Position numbers and translations under genes: made by a program
Origin: Clostridia bacterium
Lineage (GTDB): Bacteria > Bacillota_A > Clostridia > Christensenellales > Aristaeellaceae
Reading direction: 5' to 3'
DNA: 6,471 bases
Assembly (NCBI GenBank): GCA_017530275.1
Contig: JAFXMP010000191.1
Span: 1-6,471 of the forward strand
The notes under the pieces: model-generated
What the model saw: the letters and a program-made list of their open reading frames with translations, nothing else
Told to the model about the DNA's origin: nothing
Databases searched by the model: none
In this document: positions 1 to 5,525 of the stretch, one piece after another
Layout: the number at the start of each line of letters is the position of its first letter
Numbering within the stretch: position 1 is the first letter of the stretch

Positions 1-2
1 CC

Positions 3-170
3 CAGGTGGAGCAGGAGGACGCGCAGGCTCAGCACAAGACCTACATCAAGAAGGAAGTCCCGCTGCGCTACGGCTCCATCGCGTCCAACGCGATCAAGAA
101 CCGTATCACCAGCCGTCCGACCGTCGTACCGCGCAACGTAGACGGTTGGGTTGTCGGCAACGTCCTTTAA
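3..170 (+). CDS. C-terminal fragment of an upstream phage head protein, possibly the major capsid protein (partial)
   Basis: An open frame enters from the left edge and stops at TAA 168-170, leaving 55 C-terminal residues. The fragment begins QVEQEDAQAQ and ends VDGWVVGNVL. It starts hydrophilic (Gln/Glu/Lys-rich) and ends in a short hydrophobic, probably beta-stranded tail. There are no motifs that I can assign to a family. The assignment to a head gene rests on position: it lies directly upstream of small head-accessory genes and a stopper-like gene, where the major capsid gene sits in PBSX-like and Mu-like phages. The next gene follows after 15 bases with its own strong ribosome binding site, so both are probably on one late transcript. 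It could instead be another head or capsid-accessory protein. That the frame is coding is fairly sure; the identity is weak. Confidence 0.5.
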   Translation, partial: QVEQEDAQAQHKTYIKKEVPLRYGSIASNAIKNRITSRPTVVPRNVDGWVVGNVL

Positions 171-185
171 TTCGGGAGGTAACAG

Positions 186-539
186 ATGGAATACGTCGCA
201 AGGCACTATATCCCCTTGAAGAAGGGGCTTGTTACGCCGGGCGAAATTCTGTCTGACTTGCCGGAGGAAATCATTCCCCGCCTGCTTGAGAAGGGCGCTA
301 TCGAAGAGATAGCGCCTGTCCAGGCGGCGGCGGTAAAGCCGGACAAGAAGCCCGACAAGGCGGCGAAAGCGAAACCGGAAAGCGCTCCCGAACCCGTGGA
401 GGATGAAACCGAAGAGGTTGCAGCCGACGATACGGAAGTAGAGGAAATCGACGCGCTCTCTGGCGTTGTAACCGCGCCCAAGGAAGAAAAGCCCAAGACG
501 CGCAAGGCGTCCAGTAAGGCGAAAGGAGGCAAAGCATGA
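186..539 (+). CDS. Small phage protein with a Lys/Glu/Ala/Pro-rich tail, putative head accessory
   Basis: 117 residues. The ATG is preceded by GGGAGG (174-179) at a 6-base spacing, which supports this start. Residues 1-44 look folded, with a PGE turn followed by a helical stretch ending RLLEKGAIEEI. The rest is low complexity, rich in Ala, Lys, Glu and Pro: basic at about residues 51-65, acidic at about 68-88, and basic again at the C-terminus. It is therefore probably disordered. The stop overlaps the next start (ATGA, 536-539), indicating translational coupling. Small proteins of this shape are often found between the capsid and head-completion genes of phages (compare the Mu-like gp35/36 region), so a head-accessory or capsid-binding role is possible. 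No biochemical function can be read from the sequence. The gene call is secure; the role is inferred from position only. Confidence 0.72.
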   Translation: MEYVARHYIPLKKGLVTPGEILSDLPEEIIPRLLEKGAIEEIAPVQAAAVKPDKKPDKAAKAKPESAPEPVEDETEEVAADDTEVEEIDALSGVVTAPKEEKPKTRKASSKAKGGKA

Positions 540-739
540 AGAAGCTGCTGCTGAAGGATGGAAGCACCATCGAAGCCAGCCCGGAATACGGGATGCGGCT
601 GATTGAGCAGGGAGAAGCCGTTGGCTTTGCCCCGGAGAAACCGGCGAAAGCGCCCAAGGCCGAAGCGGAAGAAAAGCCCGCCGAGGAAAAGGCCGCTGAA
701 CCCGTTACGAAGGAAGCGCCGAAGAAGAAGGGCAAGTGA
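536..739 (+). CDS. Second small phage protein with a charged low-complexity tail, putative head accessory
   Basis: 67 residues. A strong AAAGGAGG (522-529) lies 6 bases before the ATG, which overlaps the stop of the previous gene by four bases. Residues 1-33 form a short folded-looking unit. It contains SPEYGMRLIEQGEAVGFAP, which resembles LPEEIIPRLLEKGAIEEIAP in the preceding gene. The remaining half is a Lys/Glu/Ala/Pro tail ending KKKGK. This suggests that the two neighbours are diverged copies or share a short domain, although the match is only about 20 residues long. The stop TGA at 737-739 is in the same frame as the next gene, with only two codons between. Function is unknown; a head-associated role is inferred from position. 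Confidence 0.68.
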   Translation: MKKLLLKDGSTIEASPEYGMRLIEQGEAVGFAPEKPAKAPKAEAEEKPAEEKAAEPVTKEAPKKKGK

Positions 740-745
740 TGTTCG

Positions 746-1093
746 GTGAGTCTGAGAGATCGGTTTCCCGGAGATCGGTTGCGGGTGTTCATTAACGCGA
801 AGCACTTTGCGACGGAACACACCTGGAACGGCAAAAAGTTCCTGTGCGTGCTGGAAGAAGACGAAGCGCTGAAGCGGAAGAACAACAACGTCAACGATAT
901 TTCCTGGGACAACAACACGATTGACACGCTGTTCCATGTACGGAACGAGGACTGGCCCGGACGGACACCGCCGGTACCAAACGAGTTCGGGTACTTTGAC
1001 AACGTGCACATGAAGATCCTTCAAGTTACGAACAACGAAGGGATTTACACCATCTGCCTTTCCACCAATTCGCCCAAACAGATTGCGGAGTAA
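746..1093 (+). CDS. Probable head-tail stopper (head-completion protein)
   Basis: 115 residues from GTG 746-748. The N-terminal pattern (SLRDRFPGDRLRVFINAKHF, then ATEHTWNGKKFLCVLEED) resembles phage head-tail stopper/joining proteins of the XkdH/gp5-like type. These often begin with a short Arg/Asp-rich helix, then a 'F-x-N-x-x-x-F-A-x-x-H-T-x-N-G-K' strand-turn region. The C-terminal half (DIS to CLST) is beta-rich. The length is normal for the family. Stoppers seal the head exit channel after DNA packaging and form the platform for the tail. The GTG start has only a weak AAGGG (728-732) at a long spacing and lies 6 bases after the previous stop in the same frame, so re-initiation by coupled ribosomes is likely. 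The family call comes from remembered motif similarity plus synteny and is moderately sure. Confidence 0.6.
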   Translation: MSLRDRFPGDRLRVFINAKHFATEHTWNGKKFLCVLEEDEALKRKNNNVNDISWDNNTIDTLFHVRNEDWPGRTPPVPNEFGYFDNVHMKILQVTNNEGIYTICLSTNSPKQIAE

Positions 1094-1097
1094 GGAG
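1092..1097 (+). promoter_or_regulatory. Ribosome binding site that decides the start of the neck/terminator gene
   Basis: AAGGAG overlaps the TAA stop of the stopper gene and lies 8 bases upstream of ATG 1106. A GTG at 1097-1099 is in the same frame, but it overlaps the binding site itself, so ATG 1106 is the correct start. Confidence 0.8.
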
Positions 1098-1105
1098 TGC
1101 GGCCC

Positions 1106-1774
1106 ATGAGAACGACTGAACGGTTAGACCGGCTCGCGGAGTGGACGTACAACAAACTCTGCAAAGGGCGGTTGATGAAGTCCCCGGCAAGCGGGATGGA
1201 TTTTACCAAGATTGAAAAGGTGGAGCCGAAGGTTTACGTCGGGTATTTCCCGATGCGACCGGAGGAAACCGCAGACGGCCAGGCGTGGCAGATGCCGAAT
1301 GAACTGTATACGGTACCGTCCATTCTCATCATGCCGACGCACAGCTATGTCAAATACCAGGAGGAAAAGCGCTTTGACCGGTACAGCGGGATTACACGCC
1401 CGCAGGAATTAGGCCAGGGGCTGAACTGCCAGGTGCTTTTCTCCGTGTATGAAGACGGCGTGCGGAAGCCCGGATTCATCCAGAAGGTGGAGGATACCGG
1501 CGAATATGATCTGAAGCTCGTGCGTGAGGGCACGCGTGACGGGTTATATATGCTGCTCAACTGGATAGATGATTTCAAGGCGGCGCTGCTGGGCGAAAAG
1601 TTTATCCCGAAAACGGATCTGTTTCTGAACGAAGCGGAAATGACCTACGGGCTTTACGCTGACCAGAAATACATCACGGACAAACGGCCCCTTTACTACG
1701 GCTATGTCAACGTAGCTTTCCAGTGCTACGCGGACGAAGCACAGAACAACCAAATCGAAAAATTACTTGAATAA
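1106..1774 (+). CDS. Probable neck / tail terminator (tail completion) protein
   Basis: 222 residues from ATG 1106, which has a well-spaced AAGGAG. The gene sits between the stopper and the sheath, where contractile-tail phages usually carry the terminator (tail-completion) gene. The sequence is mixed alpha/beta. It has an N-terminal helix (about 3-20), strands around 42-50 (PKVYVGYF) and 71-76 (SILIM), and a helix at about 150-163 (LLNWIDDFKAALLG). A closing strand pair follows at about 179-208, including PLYYGYVNVAFQC. The last pattern, a helix followed by a strand ending in 'YYGYVxVxF', is reminiscent of terminator-fold proteins (gpU/gp17-like). Those are usually about 130-180 residues, so this one is long. 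Terminators cap the finished tube and join it to the head. I do not recognise a specific family, and another neck protein is possible. The stop TAA is part of the sheath gene's ribosome binding site, so the two are coupled. Confidence 0.55.
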   Translation: MRTTERLDRLAEWTYNKLCKGRLMKSPASGMDFTKIEKVEPKVYVGYFPMRPEETADGQAWQMPNELYTVPSILIMPTHSYVKYQEEKRFDRYSGITRPQELGQGLNCQVLFSVYEDGVRKPGFIQKVEDTGEYDLKLVREGTRDGLYMLLNWIDDFKAALLGEKFIPKTDLFLNEAEMTYGLYADQKYITDKRPLYYGYVNVAFQCYADEAQNNQIEKLLE

Positions 1775-1779
1775 GGAGG
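1773..1779 (+). promoter_or_regulatory. Ribosome binding site that decides the sheath start
   Basis: AAGGAGG lies 8 bases upstream of ATG 1788 and overlaps the stop codon of the previous gene. It rules out the in-frame TTG at 1767, which lies upstream of this site and inside the preceding gene. Confidence 0.85.
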
Positions 1780-1787
1780 ACACACCT

Positions 1788-3296
1788 ATGGCTTATCTGC
1801 ATGGCGCGTATGGCGATCAGCAGGCAATCGGCACCCGCGTAGCGACCGAAAGCCAGAGCGCCGTGGTGCTCGTCGGCACCGCCCCCGTTCAGAACCTTTT
1901 GCCGGACGACAACGGCGACTGGAACGTGAACAAGCCCATCCTCGTCAATGATATCTCCGAAGCGAAGAAATACTTCGGATACAGCGACGATTGGGCGAAA
2001 TACTCCCTGTGCGAAGCGATGCACGTTTTCCTGGAACTGGCTGGCGTTGGCCCGCTGGTGATGATTAACGTGCTGGATCCCAAGAGCACGCACAGGTCTT
2101 CCACCGTGACCACGAAAACCGCTACCCCGTCCAGCGGACGGATTACCATTGCGAACTGCGAGGACGCGATCCTGGACACCATCGTTGTGAAGACCCAGGA
2201 CACCCCGCCCGTGGAAAAGGTGAAGGGCACGGACTACACCGCTGCTTACAACGCGGCGAAGAAGTCCATTATCATCCAGGAGCTGACGGCTGGCGCTCTG
2301 GGAAGCGCCGCGCTGGATATCACCTACTACACCGTCACCGCGTCCACCATCACCAGCACGGATATTATCGGTGCTGACGACGGCGCGGGCACCCACACCG
2401 GTCTGTACGCCATCAAGGACGTATACAACCTCTGCGGCGTGATTCCCGCCATCTTCATGGCCCCCGGTTGGAGCGAACTGCCCGCCGTCCACGCGACCAT
2501 GGCAACGCTCTCCCTCAAGATCAACGGCCATTGGGACGCCTGGATGTTTACGGATATCCCGATTTCCGACAACGGCACGCCCGTTACCATGGCGAGCGCG
2601 AAGACCTGGAAGGACGCCAACGGCTACACCAAGAAGAACGAAACCGTTTCGTTCCCCATGGCGGTTGGCACCGACAGCAAGAAGTATCACCTTTCCGTGA
2701 TCCGCTGCGCGAACTTCCTGCAGCTCCTGGCGGATAATGACGGGATCCCGTATCACACCGCCAGCAATACCGCCGCCGGAATCGTCGCCAACCTCTGGCT
2801 GGGCGCTTCCAGCGTCGGCAAGGTATTCGACGACCAGTACATCAACGAAAACCTCAACAAAAACGGCATTTGCTCTGCCGCGTTTGTGGGCGGACGCTGG
2901 GTAATCTGGGGCGCTCATTCCGCCGAATACGACCAGGTGAACAGCGACAACATCAATGTTTCCGAAACCAACTACATGATGCTCTTCTATCTGAGCAACG
3001 ACTTCCAGGCCCGCCGCGTGTATGACGTGGATCAGCCCCTTTCCGCCAACGATATCCAGAGCATTACTGCCGAAGAGCAGAGCCGTCTGGACGCGCTGGT
3101 GAAGATCGGCGCTCTGTCCTACGGCGTCGCCACGCTGGACACCAGCGAAGCCGCGAAGAGCGATATGTATAACGGCGACTTCCTGTTCATCTTCGACGTG
3201 ACCACCACGCCGATTGCCAAGAGCCTTACGGTTCTGGTGAACTGGGTGGACGACGGATTCGCCACGTACTTTGAGCCGCTCATGGGCGCTGATTAA
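1788..3296 (+). CDS. Contractile tail sheath protein
   Basis: 502 residues, a normal length for sheath proteins of the Mu L / XkdK / P2 FI superfamily. It polymerises around the tail tube and contracts during infection. The N-terminal arm carries a strand with VATESQSAVVLVGTAPV (about residues 18-34), typical of the region that links sheath subunits. A beta-rich, Thr/Ser-heavy section (about 100-200) looks like the beta-sandwich insert of PBSX-type sheaths. Next is the conserved core with GVIPAIFMAPGWSE (217-230), then a run with the 'HWDAWMFTDIP' signature of the central sheath domain. The C-terminal part (about 380-502) includes DFQARRVYDVDQPLSANDIQ and a final NWVDDGFATYFEP, matching the conserved C-terminal sheath domain. 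The tube gene follows directly. No truncation or missing region is evident. The call is very secure at family level. Confidence 0.95.
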   Translation: MAYLHGAYGDQQAIGTRVATESQSAVVLVGTAPVQNLLPDDNGDWNVNKPILVNDISEAKKYFGYSDDWAKYSLCEAMHVFLELAGVGPLVMINVLDPKSTHRSSTVTTKTATPSSGRITIANCEDAILDTIVVKTQDTPPVEKVKGTDYTAAYNAAKKSIIIQELTAGALGSAALDITYYTVTASTITSTDIIGADDGAGTHTGLYAIKDVYNLCGVIPAIFMAPGWSELPAVHATMATLSLKINGHWDAWMFTDIPISDNGTPVTMASAKTWKDANGYTKKNETVSFPMAVGTDSKKYHLSVIRCANFLQLLADNDGIPYHTASNTAAGIVANLWLGASSVGKVFDDQYINENLNKNGICSAAFVGGRWVIWGAHSAEYDQVNSDNINVSETNYMMLFYLSNDFQARRVYDVDQPLSANDIQSITAEEQSRLDALVKIGALSYGVATLDTSEAAKSDMYNGDFLFIFDVTTTPIAKSLTVLVNWVDDGFATYFEPLMGAD

Positions 3297-3316
3297 GGAG
3301 AAGGGAGGAAAACACC

Positions 3317-3832
3317 ATGCCGAAGAAGGTTTATAACAACGTCGAAGACCACCGGCTGATTGACAATGGCCGGACAGTGGAGGACGTGACGAGCGTTACC
3401 CTCCCGACGGTGGAACATCCCACCGTTGACATTGACGCCGCCGGACTGGCTGGCGTCGTGTCCATGCCGAACAGCGTCAAGGTAAACTCCATGGAGTTCT
3501 CCGTAGCGCACAACAACGGCGTCAACTGCGAGCGCCTGGGCGACAGCGGAAAGCATACCATTGAGTTCCGCCTTGTCCGGCAGCGCTACAACGTCGCCAA
3601 GGGCGAGATCGAGCATGAATCCGTGAAGTACCGCGTGACGGGTGTTCACAAGAGCACCGAGGACGGCACCGTGCAGGCGGGCAACCCCCTGGGCAGCACC
3701 GACAAGTACAGCGTCCTGCGGTATGAGAAGATCATGGACGGCAAGACCACCACGCTGGTGGACATTATGACCGGCACGATCAAGTTCAACGGCAAAGACG
3801 TTACCAACGTTGTTCAGAATATGCTGAACTAA
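3317..3832 (+). CDS. Tail tube protein (FII / XkdM-like)
   Basis: 171 residues, a typical length for tail tube proteins of contractile phages. GGGAGG at 3303-3308 is 8 bases before the ATG. The product is almost entirely beta. It opens with a short N-terminal segment around LIDNGRTVEDVTSVTLP, which corresponds to the 'DG...l.G.v.eV.LP' start of the P2 FII-like family. GLAGVVSMPNSVKVNSMEFS and a central beta region with RLVRQRYN follow. The C-terminus (ILE/VAL strands, MTGTIKFNGKDVTNV) fits the hexameric tube fold, in which rings stack to form the conduit for DNA. Its position immediately after the sheath gene and before a tail chaperone is the standard order for this module. An intrinsic terminator begins 8 bases after the stop. 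The call is secure. Confidence 0.9.
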   Translation: MPKKVYNNVEDHRLIDNGRTVEDVTSVTLPTVEHPTVDIDAAGLAGVVSMPNSVKVNSMEFSVAHNNGVNCERLGDSGKHTIEFRLVRQRYNVAKGEIEHESVKYRVTGVHKSTEDGTVQAGNPLGSTDKYSVLRYEKIMDGKTTTLVDIMTGTIKFNGKDVTNVVQNMLN

Positions 3833-3840
3833 AGCAAGAG

Positions 3841-3884
3841 AAGGGGGCAAATACGAATACGTGTTCGCATTTGCCCCCTTTTTT
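3841..3884 (+). terminator. Intrinsic (Rho-independent) terminator after the tail tube gene
   Basis: A perfect 12-bp stem is formed by AAGGGGGCAAAT (3841-3852) and ATTTGCCCCCTT (3869-3880). After one A/C mismatch, an inner 4-bp stem CGAA/TTCG closes a TACGTG loop. A run of six T (3879-3884) completes the structure. It starts 8 bases after the tube stop codon and lies about 50 bases before the chaperone start. It probably lets the sheath and tube genes, whose products are needed in many copies, be transcribed in excess of the downstream tail genes. I see no convincing promoter between it and the next gene, so partial read-through is the simplest explanation. Confidence 0.92.
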
Positions 3885-3932
3885 GATTAAAAGAAGAAAA
3901 AGAAAAATCATTATTCAAAGGAGCATGAAACC

Positions 3933-4412
3933 ATGAGCGAGGAAATCAAGAACAACACACCCGAAACCGAAGAAACTGAAAAGACGGTCGCGGCGGAGGA
4001 AGCCGCCGAAGAAAAGAAGCCCGCGAAGAAGGCCAAGAAGAAGGGACCGGAGCTGAACAACCCGGACGAAGCGGTGAAAGAGCTGAGCAAAGGCAAGCTG
4101 AAACTGTTCAAACCCTTTACGGCTGACGACGAGGAAATCACCGAACTGGAATACGACTTTGAAAACCTGGGCGGCCCGGAAATGGTACGGGCGATGGACA
4201 GGGGCGCGGCCAACGGCGGGAACGCCTTCCGCATTACCAGCGAGCAGGCGCTTGAACTGTTCATTGCTTCCGCCGGAAAGGAAACGCCCGGCGTGGACGC
4301 GCAGGATGTACGGCGCGGCCTTTCCAGCGTAGACGCGGTAAAGGCGGTGCAGCTCGCAACGGTTTTTTTCGTCGCATCTTCCCAGGCGGGGAACGCACGT
4401 ATTACGAAATAA
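3933..4412 (+). CDS. Tail assembly chaperone (short, non-frameshifted form)
   Basis: 159 residues. AAAGGAG (3917-3923) lies 9 bases before the ATG. Residues 1-39 are an unusual Glu/Lys/Ala-rich, probably disordered leader (ending KKPAKKAKKKGPE). Residues 58-150 resemble small tail assembly chaperones of the Mu gp41/XkdN-like type. They begin with LFKPFTADDEEITELEYDF, the 'l.kPi...g..i..L.' opening of that family, followed by helices with SEQALELF and VDAVKAVQLATVFF. Such chaperones coat the tape-measure protein while the tube assembles and are not part of the virion. Position after the tube gene supports this. A slippery heptamer within codons 144-146 would divert some ribosomes to a longer product ending at 4543. 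The role is well supported by context together with the frameshift; direct sequence similarity is moderate. Confidence 0.8.
   Translation: MSEEIKNNTPETEETEKTVAAEEAAEEKKPAKKAKKKGPELNNPDEAVKELSKGKLKLFKPFTADDEEITELEYDFENLGGPEMVRAMDRGAANGGNAFRITSEQALELFIASAGKETPGVDAQDVRRGLSSVDAVKAVQLATVFFVASSQAGNARITK
4364..4370 (+). promoter_or_regulatory. -1 programmed ribosomal frameshift site (T TTT TTC)
   Basis: In the chaperone frame the codons are GTT TTT TTC, so bases 4364-4370 form the canonical X XXY YYZ heptamer T-TTT-TTC, which permits both tRNAs to re-pair after a one-base backward slip. The -1 frame is open from here to TGA 4541-4543. A short stem TTCCC (4379-4383) / GGGAA (4389-4393) with a five-base loop starts 8 bases downstream, a suitable spacing for a stimulatory hairpin, although it is weak. 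Confidence 0.82.
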
Positions 4413-4543
4413 TCATGGAACTATCCGTCGTGACGCATACCAGCGTTACGGACTTTATGCAACTGAGCTGGCGGCAGATTCAGTTGATGCGCGAAGCATT
4501 TATAACAGTGATGAAGGCCAAGAAAGCGGCCCAGGAAGAGTGA
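4370..4543 (+). CDS. -1 frame extension of the tail assembly chaperone (G-T type fusion)
   Basis: After the slip at 4364-4370, reading continues at CGT 4370 for 57 codons to TGA 4541-4543. This gives a 203-residue fusion (146 residues of the chaperone plus 57). The extension begins RRIFPGGERTYYEII and runs into a helical segment with FMQLSWRQIQLMREAF and a Lys/Ala/Glu end. The only in-frame ATG (4415) has no ribosome binding site in front of it, which argues against an independent gene and for synthesis by frameshift. In lambda (G/GT), P2 (E/E+E') and many other long-tailed phages, a tail chaperone is extended in this way, and the extension recruits tube subunits to the tape-measure complex. 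Standard gene callers would miss this short frame or list it as a separate hypothetical protein of 42 residues. Confidence 0.8.
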   Translation, partial: RRIFPGGERTYYEIIMELSVVTHTSVTDFMQLSWRQIQLMREAFITVMKAKKAAQEE

Positions 4544-4548
4544 CCGGG

Positions 4549-4556
4549 AAAGGAGG
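4549..4556 (+). promoter_or_regulatory. Ribosome binding site of the hub gene
   Basis: AAAGGAGG lies 8 bases before ATG 4565 and 5 bases after the stop of the frameshift extension. It fixes the start of the hub gene, which would otherwise be in the same frame as the upstream extension with only the TGA between. Confidence 0.85.
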
Positions 4557-4564
4557 GGCGGCGG

Positions 4565-5482
4565 ATGCAAGTTATATACCAGGAAACAGATATCAGCCGG
4601 TACGTGATTCCAAGCGCGTGCACACACAAGAACGTGAGCCACGGAAAAGCGGACGTGCTGGAAATCGTATTCGCCCGCCCTTCCGCCTGGCACCGCTGGC
4701 AGCCGGAAACGGACGATATTATCCAGGTAAACAGCGGGAACTATGAAACGGGCGTTATGTACGTCAATACCCTTGTGCCGGAAGGAGATCAGTACCGGCT
4801 TATCGCCACGAGCCTGCCGAGTAAGGCGGCCCGGAAGGCGTGGGACAGTTACCGGGATATGGATCTGAAAACGATCCTGCACCGGCTGGCCGTGGAGTGC
4901 GGCATGAATGAAGGGCTTTACGGCGTGGAAAGCGGCGTGAAGTATGCCTATCTGCAGAGAGAGAACGAAGGTTGCGCGGGTTTTCTGGAAAGGCTATGCA
5001 CCTGGGAAGGGATTGCGTTGAAATCCTACAACGGGGCTTTCCGGGGAATCGGCGTTGAATACGCGCAGGGCCGCGCCGCCGTGCGCGGTTGGACACTGGA
5101 CGCGGAGCAGGAAGGCGTGCGCTATGTGCACCAGCCCGCGAAAAAGTGGAGCGCCGTTACCGTGCTGACGCCATGGGCGGAGGTTACGGCAAAGGACGAG
5201 AACGCGGACAAAGGAACCCAGAAGATTATCACCGGCCTTCCGGCCATGGACGAAACGACGGCGGGAAGATGGGCGCGGGGCATCCTGCTGATGCACAACC
5301 GGGAAGCTGACCGGCTGCGGATCAACGTTAAGTTTGACCCGAGTATCGCGGCCATGAAGAAGGCGGAGATCAACGGGAACACCGGAGCCGCCGGGGATTG
5401 GATCATTGACGAGGTGGAGCACGACCTTTTCAACGAAACCAGCACGGTGAATCTGCTCCGGGTTGTTGACACAATCAAATAA
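4565..5482 (+). CDS. Baseplate hub protein, gpD / XkdQ-like (late control D family)
   Basis: 305 residues. The N-terminal domain (about 1-85) is beta-rich, opening with DISRYVIPSACTHKNVSHGKADVLEIVF; this matches the phage strand pattern in which a small beta domain defines a local element for the gp27-like hub. A helical linker follows (SLPSKAARKAWDSYRDMDL, about 84-101, then ILHRLAVECGM). Residues 129-157 hold the family's most recognisable feature, QRENEGCAGFLERLCTWEGI, equivalent to the 'Q-x-x-E-S-D-x-x-F-L-x-R-L-x-x-x-E-G' motif of gpD proteins. The C-terminus ends with GDWIIDEVEHDLFNETSTVNL (278 on), like the closing strand 'V-x-H-x-x-x' of the family. Hub trimers sit at the centre of the baseplate, under the tube and above the spike. 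The unusual feature is its placement before the tape-measure gene instead of after it. The family call is secure. Confidence 0.85.
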   Translation: MQVIYQETDISRYVIPSACTHKNVSHGKADVLEIVFARPSAWHRWQPETDDIIQVNSGNYETGVMYVNTLVPEGDQYRLIATSLPSKAARKAWDSYRDMDLKTILHRLAVECGMNEGLYGVESGVKYAYLQRENEGCAGFLERLCTWEGIALKSYNGAFRGIGVEYAQGRAAVRGWTLDAEQEGVRYVHQPAKKWSAVTVLTPWAEVTAKDENADKGTQKIITGLPAMDETTAGRWARGILLMHNREADRLRINVKFDPSIAAMKKAEINGNTGAAGDWIIDEVEHDLFNETSTVNLLRVVDTIK

Positions 5483-5525
5483 GGGGGCTTTCTCAACAAA
5501 AGCGCCACTGGCGCTTTTGCCCCTT
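5481..5525 (+). terminator. Stem-loop after the hub gene, possible terminator or processing element
   Basis: AAAAGCGCC (5498-5506) and GGCGCTTTT (5510-5518) form a perfect 9-bp stem around a three-base loop. An outer stem can form between AAGGGGGC (5481-5488) and GCCCCTT (5519-5525), with one bulged G and a nine-base unpaired stretch on the left side. The outer arm begins with the last two bases of the hub stop codon. The inner stem ends in TTTT, but GCCCC follows in place of a longer T run, so termination may be weak. It may instead protect the transcript end or set expression of the next gene. Confidence 0.55.

Noticed and set aside
537..739. Reassigned TGA codons (alternative genetic code)
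   Set aside because: No TGA lies inside any supported gene, and reading through 537 meets several further TGA codons in that frame, so TGA acts as a normal stop.
206..1024. Antisense open frame of 272 codons across four + strand genes
   Set aside because: It spans several well-supported + strand genes with ribosome binding sites. Its Ser/Phe/Leu-rich product mirrors the Glu/Lys/Ala-rich tails on the other strand.
1097..1099. GTG as start of the neck/terminator gene
   Set aside because: It overlaps the AAGGAG ribosome binding site; ATG 1106 is correctly spaced from that site.
1767..1769. TTG as start of the sheath gene
   Set aside because: It lies upstream of the ribosome binding site and inside the preceding gene; ATG 1788 has an AAGGAGG at 8 bases.
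1707..2918. Long antisense open frame (403 codons) opposite the sheath gene
   Set aside because: It is the shadow of a strongly coding + strand gene with high third-position GC. The translation is Val/Gly/Arg/His-rich without domains, and it runs across the end of one gene and most of the sheath.
3883..3914. Possible promoter after the terminator (TTGATT ... CATTAT)
   Set aside because: Both boxes match only four of six consensus positions and are 20 bases apart, which is too far; the area is simply A/T-rich.
4415..4543. Independent 42-residue gene starting at ATG 4415
   Set aside because: No ribosome binding site precedes this ATG, and the same frame is open back to a perfect slippery heptamer, so a frameshift extension explains it better.
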